Assembly (NCBI RefSeq): GCF_036320965.1 | Contig: NC_092225.1 | Coordinates: 60,342,108 to 60,406,107, forward strand | Reading direction: 5' to 3' | Source: Panulirus ornatus | Taxonomy: Eukaryota; Arthropoda; Malacostraca; Decapoda; Palinuridae | Length of the DNA stretch: 64,000 nucleotides | In this document: piece by piece, positions 23,211 through 37,765 of the stretch | Layout: each line of letters begins with the position of its first letter | How positions within the stretch are numbered: the stretch's first letter is position 1 | The notes under the pieces: generated by a model | The model's input: only the letters and a program-made list of their open reading frames with translations | Database searches by the model: none | Told to the model about the DNA's origin: nothing | Translations under genes and position numbers: made by a program

Positions 23211-23477
23211 GTTGAAATGTATATCCCTGGGGATAGGGAAGAAAGAATACTTCCCACGTATTCCCTGCGTGTCGTAGAAGGCGATTAAAAGGGGAGGGAG
23301 CGTGGGGCTGGAAATCCTCCCCTCTCGTTTTTTTTTTTTTAATTTTCCAAAAGAAGGGACAGAGAAGGGGGCCAGGTGAGGATATTCCCTCGAAGGCCCA
23401 GTCCTCTGTTCTTAACGCTACCTCGCTAACGCGGGAAATGGCAAATAGTTTGAAAGAAAAAGACGTTGAAATGTATA
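23209..23477 (+). mobile_element. SINE-C insertion with 15-bp target-site duplication
   Basis: SINE-C (23224-23462: head CCCTGGGGATAGGGAAGAAA, hairpin CCTCGCTAACGCGGG, tail GTTTGAAAGAAAAAG) is flanked by ACGTTGAAATGTATA at 23209-23223 and again at 23463-23477. In the undisturbed RTE UTR near 61234 the equivalent ACGTTGAGATGTATA occurs once. This paralogous empty site shows the SINE is mobile and the duplication is a true TSD. TSD length and A-rich tail fit target-primed reverse transcription. Confidence 0.9.
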
Positions 23478-23594
23478 GGTATGTATAAGTCGTGTGTGGA
23501 CGTGAATGTATATACATATGTATGGGGTGGGTTGGGCCATTCTTTCGTCTGTTTCCTTGTGCTACCTCGCTAACGCGGGAGACAGCAACAAAGC

Positions 23595-23598
<4 letters not shown>
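23463..23598 (+). repeat. RTE 3' UTR module A
   Basis: Module A in LINE sense, the end of the copy that starts at 22846. Hairpin CCTCGCTAACGCGGG, then ACAGCAACAAAGCATAA and (TA)n. Confidence 0.85.

Positions 23599-23664
<66 letters not shown>
23598..23664. repeat. (TA)n tract
   Basis: About 66 bp between an RTE end and a SINE-C head. Confidence 0.97.
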
Positions 23665-23665
<1 letters not shown>

Positions 23666-23668
<3 letters not shown>

Positions 23669-23909
23669 CCCTGGGGATAGGGGATTAAGAATACTTCCCA
23701 CGTATTCCCTGCGTGTCGTAGAAGGCGACTAAAAGGGGAGGGAGCGGGGGGCTGGAAATCCTCCCCTCTCGTTTTTTTTTTTTTAATTTTTCCAAAAGAA
23801 GGAACAGAGAGGGCCAGGTGAGGATATTCCAAAAAAGGCCCAGTCCTCTGTTCTTAAAGCTACCTCGCTAACGCGGGAAATGGCGAATAGTTTAAAAGAA
23901 AAAAGAAAG

Positions 23910-23912
<3 letters not shown>
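23666..23912 (+). mobile_element. SINE-C copy in a (TA)n tract
   Basis: Head ATCCCTGGGGATAGGGGAT, GGCGACTAAAAGGGGAGGG, T run, GGCCCAGTCCTCTGTTC, hairpin CCTCGCTAACGCGGG, tail AAAGAAAAAAGAAAG. TA tracts on both sides mean no TSD can be read. Confidence 0.85.

Positions 23913-23963
<51 letters not shown>
23912..23963. repeat. (TA)n tract
   Basis: About 52 bp. Confidence 0.97.
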
Positions 23964-23966
<3 letters not shown>

Positions 23967-24830
23967 TCAGTTTCCAGGAACAGACGAAGGAACGGCCTTG
24001 TGTGCTCCCATTCACTGTCTAGCTGTCTTCTTCAACAGATAGAGGCCAGAACCCCTTATCAACAACCAGGCCCAAAAGACGTTTCCGTGGGTTGACTTAA
24101 CGACTTCATATGAAGTCCACTGACAGTACGTAGCCCGATGTATACCACATCGCCCCAGTTCGCTTCATCCCATTCACGCCACAAACCCTCCTGCATATTC
24201 AGACCTCGAACGGTCCATGGTTTTTCTACTTCTTGCAGATACCTATTCTGCAGATTTTCCCCTTTTCCTGGTTTCCTCAACTTCCAATATCTTCACCCTC
24301 CTTTTTTATCCTATCCTCATTCTTTCTCTCCATATCTGCAAAGCATTTCAGCATATCATTTTCAGCTCTTTCACCACAACGTATCTCTCTTTCCCTGTGA
24401 CTTCTTATTCGATCAACTCTATCCACGCCACACATTGTCCTCGAATATTCATTTTCCAACAAAGTCACTCTGTTTTATATTTCTTTCTTTTTTAAATCAA
24501 GGGTCCATGACTTACACCCTAACAACACTTTACTAACAGGAATACCCATCTTTGCCCTCACAGACAAACTCCTCAATGCGTCCTTATGGTTCACTTCAGC
24601 TCCAATTGTTCCATTTCTAGGTGTCTATTAGGCTCCATCTCCTCCTGGTCCTCTGCGTTCAAGTTCATGTTTCAGCTATCTTATTTCTCTCCAGTGCCAA
24701 AATTAGCAGCCAAGCTTTTATTCATATGCACTATCAACTTTCTCCTTTCTTACACTTTTCCAAACTTAGAAACCAGCTTTTACAATTTCTCACTCTAATC
24801 CGCCTAGAGTGCTGAACCAAGGCTTCAGCC
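23964..24830 (-). pseudogene. diverged RTE LINE (old subfamily), antisense 3' half
   Basis: Left end has the core remnant CCAGGAACAGACGAAGGAAC. From about 24075 it follows the RTE C-terminal region antisense at low identity (CCTGCATATTCAGACCTCGA; TCATTCTTTCTCCATATCTG; CACATTGTCCTCGAATATTC) and reaches the block before FADD at about 24780. Minus-strand frames of 63-73 codons keep pieces such as FADMERKNEDRIKKE. Many indels. Closest in the window to 3238-3935. Confidence 0.7.
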
Positions 24831-25315
24831 ATGCTGGACTGTGTGTCATCCACTAAGAACGAAAATAATGATTTCCGAACAAGAAAGGCCTCCTTTCAAT
24901 TTTCAAGTCCTCCCCCATGGGGGGACTCATTTGCCCTACCAAACCCTACCTGTGACACTTGTCTTGAGCCGCACGCTCTGCAAATTGGTAAATTTCTTAG
25001 CGTTACAGCAATATCTACTGTTGAATAGTGGTGCACCTCCGGCGGAGAAATGGCTGAGCAGTATGTCTGTAATTGTGCGGAATGTTCAGTTATGGCTCAT
25101 GGTCCGGCAAAGTTGCCAGAGACAGGTTAAACCTGCGATTCACACAGGAGCGAGGAGAAACATGGCTCCTTTAGAGCAGGAAGATTGTTGCAAGGCGAGG
25201 TCCTGTCAGAGACATGGTGGCTAGCAGCTCATCTTAGGGCCCTCTTCGGCTGGTTGTCAGGCTTAGGTCCACAGTGCTACCCCGAAGAGCTAGGACTTTA
25301 CGGTACCTCATACCT
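24831..25315. other. unique sequence, nothing recognised
   Basis: About 485 bp. The 127-codon plus frame at 24841-25224 partly overlaps the LINE boundary and shows no domain. Confidence 0.5.

Positions 25316-25317
<2 letters not shown>

Positions 25318-25397
<80 letters not shown>
25318..25397. repeat. (TA)n tract
   Basis: About 80 bp, no element recognised beside it. Confidence 0.98.
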
Positions 25398-25399
<2 letters not shown>

Positions 25400-27032
25400 T
25401 CAAGCACTTAGTAGTTTGGTGGGTTAGGTTGAAATCTGTGCAGGAGGTCGTCTCCCCTAGTGTACACTGGAACACCTGACATGTATCCAGAAGGCTTTAC
25501 CAACCAAATGTGGTTGACCAGGCGGCTCCCGAGACGCAATCACACGTATGTGTTAGCTGCCCCGGGTGCTGATCAATCACACGTTTAGTCAGAGGACAAC
25601 TGGCGTTACTGCACTCTTTGAAACCGAGAAAATAAGGAAGTTAGTCGTTTCCGTCAAATACCAATAGAGATCGTGGTAGGTGAGTTTTCTTGGTACTGAT
25701 GCAGAGAGACAATTCTAAGGCGTTTAGATTCGTCTGATCTCTTAGTCCACCACCAAGATGTCATGGTAAATGTTTCTCCTGAAAGCCATTACCTGACTGC
25801 ATCGCTTCCTAGATCTTCTATCCAGTACTCCATTCGATGCCTCAAATGTTTGAATCACTTTTACAACCTCAAACTGAAGAAATCATGCCACGAGCTCCTT
25901 TTTTTTTTATCTAGTCAGATTTAAAGAATATCTGTCATATTCCAATTTTGTGCCACTAGTTTCATTTTAACTATCTGCTCTTCGCACTGCCGCCGCTTTG
26001 AATGTGTCGACGGAATATCTCTGGCTTAATGACGTGTATAACCGTAGGTAAGAATGAGATTCAACATTAAACACACACATATATACATTCCAAAGTGGCA
26101 GAAGGTTCAGTGTATAAAGCAAAGACACAAATGACCCCACATGACCTCATTTTTCAGCTTCTGACCTCAGAGCATGACACAAAACTCAGGAACTGCAAAG
26201 ATTTTTGACATTTTTCCCCGAAAGAATATACATATTCGTTTTCTTCCATAAGCCTCAGAGCCATAGGTAAAACAAAAGATGAAAAAATCTATCACTTCCC
26301 AAAATGATAGACGAACAAAAACATTGACATTAGTCATCAATTTTTACTTTTCCAAGATTTTTAAAAACCGAAACGCCTGTTGAGGCAGCCCGGAACCTAA
26401 TTATATCCAGATGGCGAAGAAAAAACATTGACACAACAGTTTGAGTTATCCCTCCTTTTTTTTTTTACCCCCTTAACCCTCCCTCCTCCCAACCCCCCAT
26501 GAGGTGAAAGCCACTGCGGGCCTCACCATTTGTTTACCTTTGGGGCGGCCGGAGTGTGATGCGGGCTGACGGCAGGAATATCCCGATGCCTCGTGAAACA
26601 AGGGATTACCACGCCCCTGTCGATGACCCCCTGGCTCAGCCCTCACCTCAGGTGGTTATCGTGCCCTCCCTCCCCCTTCCCCCTTGATGGAGGGCTCAAG
26701 ACCTTCCTGGAGAAGTAGACGCTGTGGGTGCAACGCACGATATTGACAAGGACACTCCATTTTCCATAATGTTCTCCGTTCAGGATGAAATCATGATTCT
26801 AAACTGTTGGTAGGTTGGCTGGCTAGGCCCATCGACCACCTGAGTCATTAAGGTCGCTGACATTTTGTGATCACTAATCGAAAGGAAAAAAAATGAACGC
26901 TTTCTTTAGGAGCTTAAGATGATTCTACTACCAAACACACTCACTATGCATGTAAGGTTCTTCTCTTCATTTCGTAATAAATCTCTCTTTGGTTTTGACT
27001 TATAAATGCACTAAAAAATAAGAATTACGAGT

Positions 27033-27036
<4 letters not shown>
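25398..27036. other. unique sequence, no open frame of note
   Basis: About 1.6 kb, the longest stretch in the window without any repeat or frame of 60 codons. It contains a C-rich block (26465-26500) with TTTACCCCCTTAACCCTCCC and a GC-rich patch at 26540-26660. I see no gene or element; if any host regulatory or non-coding function is present, this is a candidate place. Confidence 0.55.

Positions 27037-27112
<76 letters not shown>
27037..27112. repeat. (TA)n tract
   Basis: About 76 bp. It replaces the outer tip of the left arm of the foldback E copy that follows. Confidence 0.98.
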
Positions 27113-27115
<3 letters not shown>

Positions 27116-27517
27116 ATGAGTCCACGGGGAAATAAAACACGATATGTTCCCAAGTGCACTTTCGTGTAATAATCATATCATCAAGAGAAATACAAGAAAG
27201 AAATATAACAGTCAGTTAGTATAAAACGAAGAGATGTAGCTAGGACGCCATCTGGTAAACAAGTGACTACCCGAATGTAGGTCGGGTGCGTTCGAGTCTG
27301 GCAACAAGCGTGTCATAAGCTTATTGCTAGACTTGTTTACCAATTGGCGTCCTAGCTACGTTTCTTAGTTGTTTATCAAATGAATGTTATATTTTTCTTG
27401 TATCTCTCCTGATGATGTGATTATTAAACGAAAGTGCACTTGGGAACTTATTGTGTCATTTCCGCGTGGACTCATAGGAATGTAAATGATCACACGCTCA
27501 ACTGCGATCCTTTCCAA
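27113..27517. mobile_element. foldback E element, palindromic, left tip missing
   Basis: Left arm 27113-27270 (CCTATGAGTCCACGGGG to GCTAGGACGCCATCTGG) and right arm about 27336-27517 (CCAATTGGCGTCCTAGC to GATCCTTTCCAA) are inverted repeats. The 65-bp centre differs fully from the other copies. It holds GTGCGTTCGAGTCTGG, which looks like a Pol III B box, but I see no cloverleaf. Both arms have drifted (AAGAGATGTAGC versus GAAACGTAGC), so this is an older copy than 58449-59046. Confidence 0.85.
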
Positions 27518-28334
<817 letters not shown>

Positions 28335-28481
28335 TTTTTCCATACTTGATTGCCGTTTCCAATGTTAGCAAGATAGAGCTAAGGACAGACTTAGAAAGGA
28401 CACATCTGTTCACATCCATTCTCTATCTGTCATGTGTAATGCACCGAAACCATAGCTCCCAGCCACAACAAGGCCCATATA

Positions 28482-28482
<1 letters not shown>
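28335..28482 (-). repeat. RTE 3' UTR core, old short form
   Basis: GATTGCCGTTTCCAATGTTA, then GCAAGATAGAGCTAAGGACAG, CACATCCATTCTC, CTGTCATGTGTAATGCACCG and CATAGCTCCC: the core joined directly to the coding-proximal end of module B. It matches 48353-48532 and 53250-53350. It stops at TA. Confidence 0.7.

Positions 28483-28486
<4 letters not shown>

Positions 28487-28568
<82 letters not shown>
28487..28568. repeat. (TA)n tract
   Basis: About 75 bp. Confidence 0.97.
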
Positions 28569-28571
<3 letters not shown>

Positions 28572-28883
28572 ATGCGTGTACACTATTATATGCCTGTACG
28601 TATAGAGGATTTTTGTTTGCATATATCCATTTGTCTATCTGTTACGTACACTCTTTGCACCGAAATATCTTACATTTGGAGAACGTGGATATGTGATTGT
28701 GTAATATTTCATACATCACATTTATACATACATATTTCGTAATAGATCTGAGACGACTGGATGTATTACGCAAGGAATTCGGAATATCAAATGCAATTAT
28801 GATGACAGTAAGTGCCAAGGGAGTGCAATAACACACACATACATAAACACACACACACACACGAAAAAAATTAAATATAAATA
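28569..28883. other. unique sequence with (CA)n at 28831-28862
   Basis: About 310 bp, nothing else recognised. Confidence 0.5.

Positions 28884-29474
<591 letters not shown>

Positions 29475-29556
<82 letters not shown>
29475..29556. repeat. (TA)n tract
   Basis: About 82 bp, followed by 11 T (the RTE poly(A) tail in antisense). Confidence 0.98.
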
Positions 29557-29565
<9 letters not shown>

Positions 29566-29705
29566 TTATACTTTGTCGCTGTCTCCCGCGTTTGCGAGGT
29601 AGCGCAAGGAAACAGACGAAAGAAATGGCCCAACCCCCCCCCCCCATACACATGTATATACATACGTCCACACACGCAAATATACATACCTACACAGCTT
29701 TCCAT
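29557..29705 (-). repeat. RTE 3' UTR module A with poly(A) tail (antisense)
   Basis: T11, then ATACTTTGTCGCTGTCTCCC, hairpin CCGCGTTTGCGAGG, AACAGACGAAAGAAATGGCC, a run of 11 C, and CACACACGC to CCTACACAGC. Short-type UTR without module B. Confidence 0.88.
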
Positions 29706-31546
29706 GGTTTACCCCAGACGCTTCACATGCCTTGATTCAATCCACTGACAGCACGTCAACCCCGGTATACCACATCGCTCCAATTCACTCTATTCCTTGC
29801 CCTCCTTTCACCCTCCTGCATGTTCAGGCCCCGATCACACCAAATCTTTTTCACTCCATCTTTCCACCTCCAATTTGGTCTCCCTCTTCTCCTCGTTCCC
29901 TCCACCTCCGACACATATATCCTCTTGGTCAATCTTTCCTCACTCATTCTCTCCATGTGCCCAAACCACTTCAAAACACCCTCTTCTGCTCTCTCAACCA
30001 CGCTCTTTTTATTTCCACACATCTCTCTTACCCTTACGTTACTCACTCGATCAAACCACCTCACACCACACATTGTCCTCAAACATCTCATTTCCAGCAC
30101 ATCCATCCTCCTGCGCACAACTCTATCCATAGCCCACGCCTCGCAACCATACAACATTGTTGGAACCACTATTCCTTCAAACATACCCATTTTTGCTTTT
30201 CGAGATAATGTTCTCGACTTCCACACATTCTTCAAGGCCCCCAGAATTTTCGCCCCCTCACCCACCCTATGATCCACTTCCGCTTCCATGGTTCCATCCG
30301 CTGCCAGATCCACTCCCAGATATCTAAAACACTTCACTTCCTCCAGTTTTTCTCCATTCAAACTCACCTCCCAATTGACTTGACCCTCAACCCTACTGTA
30401 CCTAATAACCTTGCTCTTATTCACATTTACTCTTAACTTTCTTCTTCCACACACTTTACCAAACTCAGTCACCAGCTTCTGCAGTTTCTCACATGAATCA
30501 GCCACCAGCGCTGTATCATCAGCGAACAACAACTGACTCACTTCCCAAGCTCTCTCATCCCCAACAGACTTCATACTTGCCCCTCTTTCCAAAACTCTTG
30601 CATTTGCCTCCCTAACAACCCCATCCATAAACAAATTAAACAACCATGGAGACATCACACACCCCTGCCGCAAACCTACATTCACTGAGAACCAATCACT
30701 TTCGTCTCTTCCTACACGTACACATGCCTTACATCCTCGATAAAAACTTTTCACTGCTTCTAACAACTTTCCTCCCACACCATATATTCTTAATACCTTC
30801 CACAGAGCATCTCTATCAACTCTATCATATGCCTTCTCCAGATCCATAAATGCTACATACAAATCCATTTGCTTTTCTAAGTATTTCTCACATACATTCT
30901 TCAAAGCAAACACCTGATCCACACATCCTCTACCACTTCTGAAACCACACTGCTCTTCCCCAATCTGATGCTCTGTACATGCCTTCACCCTCTCAATCAA
31001 TACCCTCCCATATAATTTACCAGGAATACTCAACAAACTTATACCTCTGTAATTTGAGCACTCACTCTTATCCCCTTTGCCTTTGTACAATGGCACTATG
31101 CAAGCATTCCGCCAATCCTCAGGCACCTCACCATGAGTCATACATACATTAAATAACCTTACCAACCAGTCAACAATACAGTCACCCCCTTTTTTAATAA
31201 ATTCCACTGCAATACCATCCAAACCTGCTGCCTTGCCGGCTTTCATCTTCCACAAAGCTTTTACTACCTCTTCTCTGTTTACCAAATCATTTTCCCTAAC
31301 CCTCTCACTTTGCACACCACCTCGACCCAAACACCCTATATCTGCCACTCTGTCATCAGACACATTCAACAAACCTTCAAAATACTCATTCCATCTCCTT
31401 CTCACATCACCCTACTTGTTATCACCTCCCCATTTACGCCCTTCACTGAAGTTCCCATTTGCTCCCTTGTCTTACGCACCCTATTTACCTCCTTCCAGAA
31501 CATCTTTTTATTCTCCCTAAAATTTAATGATACTCTCTCACCCCAA

Positions 31547-31551
<5 letters not shown>
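29706..31551 (-). pseudogene. RTE-clade LINE: reverse transcriptase and C-terminal domain, young 5'-truncated copy
   Basis: This reverse transcriptase copies LINE RNA at the insertion site. The minus frame 31405-29756 is open for 549 codons. Landmarks: fingers block [13 protein letters not shown] (57-69), NYRGISLLS (118-126), QCGFRSGRGCVDQV (152-165), motif A FMDLEKAYDRV (186-196, catalytic Asp 188), [19 protein letters not shown] (244-262), motif C FADD (294-297), RYLGVDLAADGT (361-372), YGCEAWAMD (419-427), FGHMERM (481-487), RRRGRPNWRW (506-515). The YGxExW, GHMxRM and RGRPxxRW signatures place it in the RTE clade. The coding sequence continues upstream to 31551, but a 1-base deletion near 31412 breaks the frame. 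The 5' part (endonuclease) is lost at a (TA)n tract at 31551. It ends at TGA where the 60.9-kb copy has CGA. It is about 99% identical over 950 bp to 33326-34275, including the same deletion. Confidence 0.93.
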
Positions 31552-31631
<80 letters not shown>

Positions 31632-31654
31632 TTATTTATTTATTTATTTATTTT
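31551..31654. repeat. (TA)n then (TTTA)n
   Basis: About 76 bp TA, then seven TTTA units leading into module A. Confidence 0.97.
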
Positions 31655-31836
31655 GCTTTGTCGCTGTCTCCCGCGTTAGCGAGGTAGCGCAAGGAAACAG
31701 ACGAAAGAATGGCCCAACCCACCCACATACACATGTATATACATACACGTCCACACACGCAAATATACATACCTATACATCTCAATGTATACATATACAT
31801 ATATACACACACACATATATACATATATACACTGTA
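31655..31836 (-). repeat. RTE 3' UTR module A (antisense)
   Basis: GCTTTGTCGCTGTCTCCC, hairpin CCGCGTTAGCGAGG, AACAGACGAAAGAATGGCC, CACACACGC, then TA/CA-rich spacer. A long-type UTR together with 31837-31946. Confidence 0.85.
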
Positions 31837-33325
<1,489 letters not shown>

Positions 33326-35488
33326 CTCTTGCATTTACCTCCCTAACAACCCCATCCATAAACAAATTAAACAACCATGGAGACATCACACACCCCTGCC
33401 GCAAACCTACATTCACTGAGAACCAATCACTTTCCTCTCTTCCTACACGTACACATGCCTTACATCCTCGATAAAAACTTTTCACTGCTTCTAACAACTT
33501 TCCTCCCACACCATATATTCTTAATACCTTCCACAGAGCATCTCTATCAACTCTATCATATGCCTTCTCCAGATCCATAAATGCTACATACAAATCCATT
33601 TGCTTTTCTAAGTATTTCTCACATACATTCTTCAAAGCAAACACCTGATCCACACATCCTCTACCACTTCTGAAACCACACTGCTCTTCCCCAATCTGAT
33701 GCTCTGTACATGCCTTCACCCTCTCAATCAATACCCTCCCATATAATTTACCAGGAATACTCAACAAACTTATACATCTGTAATTTGAGCACTCACTCTT
33801 ATCCCCTTTGCCTTTGTACAATGGCACTATGCAAGCATTCCGCCAATCCTCAGGCACCTCACCATGAGTCATACATACATTAAATAACCTTACCAACCAG
33901 TCAACAATACAGTCACCCCCTTTTTTAATAAATTCCACTGCAATACCATCCAAACCTGCTGCCTTGCCGGCTTTCATCTTCCACAAAGCTTTTACTACCT
34001 CTTCTCTGTTTACCAAATCATTTTCCCTAACCCTCTCACTTTGCACACCACCTCGACCCAAACACCCTATATCTGCCACTCTGTCATCAGACACATTCAA
34101 CAAACCTTCAAAATACTCATTCCATCTCCTTCTCACATCACCCTACTTGTTATCACCTCCCCATTTACGCCCTTCACTGAAGTTCCCATTTGCTCCCTTG
34201 TCTTACGCACCCTATTTACCTCCTTCCAGAACATCTTTTTATTCTCCCTAAAATTTACTGATAGTCTCTCACCCCAACTCTCATTTGCCCTTTTTTTCAC
34301 CTCTTGCACCTTTCTCTTGACCTCCTGTCTCTTTCTTTTATACTTCTCCCACTCAATTGCATTTTTTCCCTGCAAAAATCGTCCAAATGCCTCTCTCTTC
34401 TCTTTCACTAATACTCTTACTTCTTCATCCCACCACTCACTACCCTTTCTAAACAGCCTACCTCCCACTCTTCTCATGCCACAAGCATCTTTTGCGCAAT
34501 CCATCACTGATTCCCTAAATACATCCCATTCCTCCCCCACTCCCCTTACTTCCATTGTTCTCACCTTTTTCCATTCTGTACACAGTCTCTCCTGATACTT
34601 CTTCACACAGGTCTCCTTCCCAAGCTCACTTACTCTCACCACCTTCTTCACCCCAACATTCACTCTTCTTTTCTGAAAACCCATACTAATCTTCACCTTA
34701 GCCTCCACAAGATAATGATCAGACATCCCTCCAGTTGCACCTCTCAGCACATTGACATCCAAAAGTCTCTCTTTCGCACGCCTGTCCATTAACACGTAAT
34801 CCAATAACGCTCTCTGGCCATCTCTCCTACTTACATAAGTATACTTATGTATATCTCGCTTTTTAAACCAGGTATTCCCGATCATCAGTCCTTTTTCAGC
34901 ACATAAATCTACAAGCTCTTCACCATTTCCATTTACAACACTGAACACCCCATGCATACCAATTATTCCCTCAACTGCCACATTACTCACCTTTGCATTC
35001 AAATCACCCATCACTATAACCCGGTCTCGTGCATCAAAACCGCTAACACACTCATTTAGCTGTTCCCAAAACACTTGCCTCTCATGATCTTTCTTCTCAT
35101 GCCCAGGTGCATATGCACCAATAATCACCCACCTCTCTCCATCAACTTTCAGTTTTACCCATATTAATCGAGAATTTACTTTCTTACATTCTATGACATA
35201 CTCCCACAACTCCTGTTTCAGGAGTATTGCTACTCCTTCCCTTGCTCTTGTCCTCTCACTAACCCCTGACTTCACTCCCCAGACATTTCCAAACCACTCT
35301 TCCCCTTTACCCTTGAGCTTCGTTTCACTCAGAGCCAAAACATCCAGGTTCCTTTCCTCAAACATACTACCTATCTCTCCTTTTTTCACATCTTGGTTAC
35401 ATCCACACACATTTAGGCACCCCACTCTGAGCCTTCGAGGAGGATGAGCACTCCCCGCGTGACTCCTTCTTCTGTTTCCCATTTTAGA
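33326..35488 (-). pseudogene. RTE-clade LINE: endonuclease plus RT, 3'-truncated young copy
   Basis: The only copy with the endonuclease. Minus frame 35617-34133 (494 codons; likely true start Met46 at 35483, since codons 1-45 translate UTR module A). The APE-type nuclease cleaves target DNA. Landmarks: RVGCLNVCG (64-72, Asn69), LSETK (96-100, Glu98), IIGAYAPG (165-172), VIVMGDLNAKV (200-210, Asp205 and Asn207), LLDYVLMDRR (271-280), GMSDHYLV (297-304, Asp300 and His301), then the Lys/Arg-rich linker. All expected catalytic motifs are visible. A 1-base deletion near 34143 separates it from the RT frame (34136-33027), whose real LINE part runs from MRRRWNEYF to VVREVNA and holds FMDLEKAYDRV. 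The RT is cut before FADD at the inverted junction 33321-33330, so the copy cannot be active as it stands. Confidence 0.92.
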
Positions 35489-35615
35489 ACCGTGGAAGGC
35501 TGTGTAGGTATGTATATTTGCGTGTGTGGACGTATGTATATACATGTGTATGGGGGGGGGGCCATTTCTTTCGTCTGTTTCCTTGCGCAACCTCGCAAAC
35601 GCGGGAGACAGCGGC

Positions 35616-35632
<17 letters not shown>
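35489..35632 (+). repeat. RTE 3'-UTR-type module A, inverted at the 5' end of the LINE
   Basis: Directly upstream of the endonuclease start lies a module A in the opposite orientation to the LINE: CGTGGAAGGCTGTGTAGGTA, TTTGCGTGTGTGGACG, TTCGTCTGTTTCCTTGCGC, hairpin CCTCGCAAACGCGGG, ACAGCGGC, A17, (TA)n. It includes about 10 bp (CCGTGGAAGG) that normally precede module A in short-type 3' ends, so it was derived from such an end. With the module at 29557-29705 it gives the 6-kb composite inverted ends. Confidence 0.85.

Positions 35633-35693
<61 letters not shown>
35633..35693. repeat. (TA)n tract
   Basis: About 61 bp. Confidence 0.97.
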
Positions 35694-35697
<4 letters not shown>

Positions 35698-36112
35698 CTC
35701 ACTGATATGATCCGACAACTACTAAACATCCCCACTAACAATCAGTTGGAAACCCTAACCCAACAGTTATGCAGACATCAGAAGCCACACTCGCTAGACA
35801 AATACGAGTCACATTCTGCCGTCTGCCGTCTGGACGTCATATATCCCTATACCCGCACACACGTCACTTAGATATATCCTAAGACCCTTGACGCTACCAA
35901 AATGAAGATCCCGAGCCCTTTGCTACCAATATGTCCTGCACCCTTTGCACATCGACGCATGGACAATATCACCACATTTTATGATGTTTGGTCCCGACCG
36001 ATGGACATGGCTGTAGCTTCCGGAGTGCTCAAGGAGAATCGAAAAGATATTGGGGACTCCTGAGGCAGGAGACAAGGGGGCCACCTCCAATCAGCTGAAA
36101 ACTACTTGGAGA
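35694..36112. other. unique sequence, nothing recognised
   Basis: About 420 bp. The plus frame 35518-35871 enters it from the microsatellite; its tail has no recognised domain. Confidence 0.45.
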
Positions 36113-36490
36113 GTCATGTGTTCAAGCATTTTCTTCTGACTATTATAAATTCATCTTCACGTGCTCAAGCTTGTTCATCCGGCTATTATGAAGCTACAAT
36201 CACGTGTTCAACCTTACTGTTATAAATTCATATTCACGTGTTCAAGCTTATTCATCTTTTCATCATAATTTCATATTCACGTTATCAAGCTTGCTTACCA
36301 AGCTATCATAGCTTGACATTCATGTGTTCAAGCTTATTCATCTGGCTATCATAACATGATATTCATGTACTCAAGCTTATTCATCTGGCTATCATAACAT
36401 GATATTCATGTACTCAAGCTTATTCATCTGGCTATCATAACATGATATTCATGTACTCAAGCTTATTCATCTGGCTATTATAACCTGATG
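36113..36490. repeat. 43-bp minisatellite
   Basis: About eight to nine units built on CTTATTCATCTGGCTATCAT plus AACATGATATTCATGTACTCAAG-like text. The last three (36350-36475) are almost identical while the left units are drifted and of uneven length, so recent amplification is at the right end. Confidence 0.9.

Positions 36491-37765
<1,275 letters not shown>

Noticed and set aside
26460..26510. C-rich TTTACCCCCTTAACCC block as i-motif or telomere-like sequence
   Set aside because: Irregular spacing and a single occurrence; not enough to call.
35413..35718. Non-LTR retrotransposon with true terminal inverted repeats as a new element class
   Set aside because: Kept only as a finding, not as an annotation: the 3' end of the endonuclease-bearing copy is missing, so both inverted ends are not seen on one intact element.
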